DNA of 64,000 bases, taken from contig JAPXFQ010002850.1 in NCBI GenBank assembly GCA_028564705.1, forward strand, positions 1,612,001 through 1,676,000. The letters run 5' to 3'. The position numbers and the translations under genes were made by a program. The notes beneath the pieces were generated by a model. The model was given only the letters and a program-made list of their open reading frames with translations, was not told where the DNA came from and did not search any database. Each line of letters begins with the position of its first letter. Within the stretch, counting starts at the first letter, position 1. Positions 60,870 through 64,000 of this stretch are shown here, in pieces. Source of the DNA: Apricaphanius iberus (taxonomy: Eukaryota > Chordata > Actinopteri > Cyprinodontiformes > Aphaniidae).

Positions 60870-61960
60870 ACTAGAAAACTATACAAACACAGCAGAATAA
60901 TACCCATCAACTCATTGAAGTAGAATGGGATGCTGTGCACAAATATTACTAGACTACCAACATGTGTACAGGAAAGTTGAATGGAAGATGGAGGAGTGGT
61001 AGAAAAAGGTGCTCAAAGAACAAGTGTGAACGCAGCCCTGAAAATATTGTGAAAGAAAGCTCATTCAAGAGTTTTGGGGGGATTCAGAAGGTCTGACAGG
61101 TGACTAAGGTTAGGGCTTCAGTATATATATCACACAGATGTATCTATTGTGTTGCTAACAGGAAGATTAGAGATCCAGCAATCTAAAACAGCAGAAAAGG
61201 CTTTTATTAAAGCAACATAGGTGTCTTTAGCACCTCAGGAGTGGCTGATTTGCTTTATGTCATGGTGCATTGTTTCAGTAACAAGTTCTGTGTGCATATA
61301 CTGTACAGAACATAGATCTAGTTTTCAGTTGGGTGACAGTTTTGAATTAGAAGTACAATTTCAGAATTTATTATAATATTCGGATTTCCAAACAACTTAG
61401 TTTTTAATAGCTGCGACCCATAGTCATCAAAAGTATCACAAGGAACTGCTCAAACGATATCCCTCTGTGTGTAATTAATTGAATTACTGAAATACATTAA
61501 CTTACTGATGATATTATAATTTATTGAGATATACATGTCCAATGCACATCCCCCTGAAGGATGAATATTTAAGAAAATCTCCTGTGCTGTAATCACGCTT
61601 AATTTATTCTACAGATCAAAAGTCTAAGCGAAGGTGGTAGTTATGAGCAGAGGTAACAACCCTAACATAACCCTGCAGGGAAAGGGGTTATATTACTTTG
61701 CAAAATCGATGTAAAGGATGTGACCTAAAACAACACAGGTCAAAGTAATGAGACTACATTTGGGACATGCATCTCAAAAGGTAAAGGGAAAGTCAGAAAA
61801 TATGAACCTTTCTCAGCCTTCTGCTTCATGGACTCATTTTCAAAAAATCAAGCAGAACTACAGTGAAACATAAACAAATCATCTTACTGTTTCGGTATGA
61901 CTCAGCTTCAAAAAGCAAAAAAGCAGCATTTTGGCAAAGGTCATAGGCTTTTGCCGGCAA
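60870..61960. other. Upstream stretch, nothing recognised
   Basis: Unique AT-rich sequence with no gene or repeat family seen. Confidence 0.45.
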
Positions 61961-61969
61961 GAAAATGAG

Positions 61970-62330
61970 ACTGAGACCATCATACTTGACCCACTGTTAA
62001 ACCAACACTAGATGAACCTGATACGCTGTATGATTTAGACACTATAAAAGGCGATGAGGTAGCGTTGATCTCCCTGATGAATGATGGAGCTCAGGGTTGA
62101 TGATGGGAGGCCATGAGAAATTGTGTGTTCATTTAGGTTGCAGTCTACTCGATTGCCAAAAAAAGCAGTGTGTGGCACAGTGTCTGTGCCTGCATGTGGA
62201 GCGTGGCATTAGTCAGAGTGTGTAAAGGCCTACCAGACGGACAGGGGAGATAGGTTGAGGGAGATGAATGGGAGGCAGGTTCACTTTATTACTGTCACTC
62301 CGCTCACTTTCAGTCTACTTCAACCTCCCA
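61970..62330. promoter_or_regulatory. Candidate conserved non-coding element
   Basis: Repeat-free complex sequence with GATACGCTGTATGATTTAG, CTGATGAATGATGGAGCTC and GCATTAGTCAGAG. It is followed by a pyrimidine-rich run (62340-62430). Confidence 0.3.
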
Positions 62331-62434
62331 GCTACCATCCATCCATTAATCACATGTCTCTGTCTCTCCCCTCCCTCCTTCACTCTTTCTCCCATTTCTC
62401 CTCCCTTTCTCCCCCTTGCTCCTCCTCCAATTAT

Positions 62435-63000
62435 TCCTCTATCATTAACAACTGGATCACCGTTTCCACACTCTCACTTTGTGCTCTTCCTCTCCTCGGT
62501 CATTAAATTGGGTTTTGTGTAGTTTAATGCATTTTCACAATACTGTTTAGGGGGAAAGGAAGACTTCAAGTTGTCATCAGATGATATAAATACATGTTTA
62601 TTCTAGATCTACAAGGGTTCATATTTATGCTTTATAAATAATAGTTTTCTATATTCATATAATCTTGACTTAAAATATCTTCAAATAGCATGTAGTGTCT
62701 TTGCAGTCATCAGAAAACAATAGAAAATACTGTTTTGCAAGCTATTCATTATGAATAAAACTAAACAGGTTCAAAGAACATTATTTAAAAAAAATATAAC
62801 TTTAGGAACTGGGAAGATTAAAACATATATACCAAAAAATATTAATAATATTGTGATACCTAGTTACTAAAATATCAATATCCACAGAACTTCTTAGATG
62901 AGTCTTGTTTATCATCAGTGATACTGAGCAGATGACCTGGCCAAGTAAGAAGAGGAATACTGTGGATCAAAAGCTGACAGAGATTTAATTTTGATAAGAA
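62435..63000. other. AT-rich upstream stretch, nothing recognised
   Basis: No gene or repeat family was seen. Confidence 0.45.
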
Positions 63001-63005
63001 AAATG

Positions 63006-63075
63006 TATACAATGACTTACAAAATATTTGTACCCTTTGAACTTTCTTGCATTTTGTCATGAAAACCTCACTCTG
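63006..63075. mobile_element. Tc1-like terminal fragment
   Basis: TATACAATGACTTACAAAAT followed by TTTGTACCCTTTGAACTTTC and CATTTTGTCATG is a left inverted-repeat end of the same Tc1 family as 35100-36373. No transposase follows. Confidence 0.65.
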
Positions 63076-63089
63076 TTTGACATTTTGTT

Positions 63090-63290
63090 AGCCTGGCAAG
63101 CCATACTAATACATTAATACATAGTCTGGCCACGACCCATACCTAGGCTCAGTTCTAGGGCTGGAATCTATGGTTGTCTTTAAAACTGTCTGTGGACGCA
63201 ATTAGACGGTGCCTGGACCAATCATAGCAACAAACAATATGACATATTCTTAAAGACGGAAATCAGTCAACGGGGGCTGTCGAAACAAAA
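63090..63290. repeat. Possible unclassified interspersed repeat
   Basis: AGCCTGGCAAGCCATACTAA, GTCTGGCCACGACCCATACC and GCCTGGACCAATCATAGCAA resemble a dispersed fish repeat. No ends or coding sequence were found. Confidence 0.3.
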
Positions 63291-64000
63291 GACTTAAGAT
63301 CCTTAATCTATCTGCTTATTTGCCCTTTAACCCTTATGATTCCAGGTCTTTTTGGTTAAATCACATGTAATGTGACATCTCAAAATTAGAATTATTGCTT
63401 TTTTGGAACTCTCTGCAGTATAAATACATATTTGGGCTCTTTGTAAAGGTAACACCCTCTAGTTTTACCCAGAGCAGTCAGAATCACTGTAAGTATGACT
63501 GGTGAGCGTTATACACTTTATAACTCACAGATAAAATCCTTTTTTTATCCTTGCCTTAATGTTTTGTGAAAATATAAATTCAGATAGCTACAATGGGTAG
63601 TTGGGAACTGAAACACACTATTTGGTAACAGAATAACTAGTTGACTACTCAAATTTAAAAAGTATATCTGTAAAATAATTTCTTTACATCATTTGTTCTT
63701 TCAGTATGTCCAGGCGCTTTAGAGGGTCCTATGGTTTATCCAAACCTATCCAAATTGGAAACATTTAGGAAAATATTGGAAGAGTGCAATGACTTTTGAA
63801 TGTTTCAACCCATATGCTATAGTGTCTATCAGTTATTAATATTTTATATTGACATTGATTTTATATTTATAGCCTAATATTATATTTTTATCTAAATGAT
63901 CAGAATATCTAAATTTGTTATCTAATTTGTGTCTATTTTTCATGTAAATTATCTAAATATTAAATTTTTTTAATCTGAATTTTATCTAAAATTACTATAT

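Noticed and set aside
1..64000. CRISPR arrays, operons, bacterial promoters, phage genes
   Set aside because: The sequence is vertebrate nuclear DNA, and no regularly spaced direct repeats or prokaryotic gene organisation are present.

Overview
The window is vertebrate nuclear DNA, almost certainly from a teleost fish and probably a spiny-rayed (acanthomorph) lineage. It is AT-rich, gene-poor and intron-rich. Its mobile DNA is a typical teleost mix: Tc1-like transposons, PIF/Harbinger and hAT derivatives, an L2-like LINE and tRNA-derived SINEs. There are no bacterial-style operons, ribosome binding sites or CRISPR arrays.

One protein-coding gene is certain: tshz3, encoding the Teashirt-family zinc-finger homeobox transcription factor 3, on the minus strand. 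It has two coding exons. Exon 1 (29266-29305) encodes only the first 13 residues plus one base. A 20,085-bp intron (9181-29265) separates it from the large exon 2 (5885-9180), which holds the rest of a 1111-residue protein. All zinc fingers, the divergent homeodomain and the CtBP-binding PIDLT motif are present and intact. Whether this is the a or b teleost paralogue cannot be settled from the sequence alone.

Layout from low to high coordinates. 1-5884 is 3' flank and probable 3' UTR, with Tc1 fragments, a hAT relic and a regulatory-looking block near 2.8-3.5 kb. 5885-29305 is tshz3; its intron contains blocks resembling conserved non-coding elements (9.5, 10.6, 13.0, 27.0 and 27.9 kb), one clean retroposon insertion, a Harbinger-type MITE, a second hAT copy and a repeat carrying a broken helicase motif I. 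28.6-29.8 kb is a CpG-richer stretch around exon 1, the likely promoter. 29.8-64 kb is the upstream region: no second gene is recognisable, only further regulatory-looking blocks (36.5, 39.6, 40.4, 43.0, 50.3, 56.5 and 62.0 kb) among transposon relics. The largest relics are a Tc1 element (35.1-36.4 kb), a 1.56-kb Harbinger deletion derivative (51.9-53.4 kb) and a 2.5-kb L2-like LINE (58.4-60.9 kb).

A single developmental regulator in a long gene-free domain fits a regulatory landscape in which distant elements control tshz3. That is an inference; conservation of those blocks was not measured. No wholly new biological system was found. The most useful results are the recovery of the tiny first coding exon, the convergent Myb-like and transposase fragments in the Harbinger relic with a datable nested insertion, and the helicase-derived repeat.
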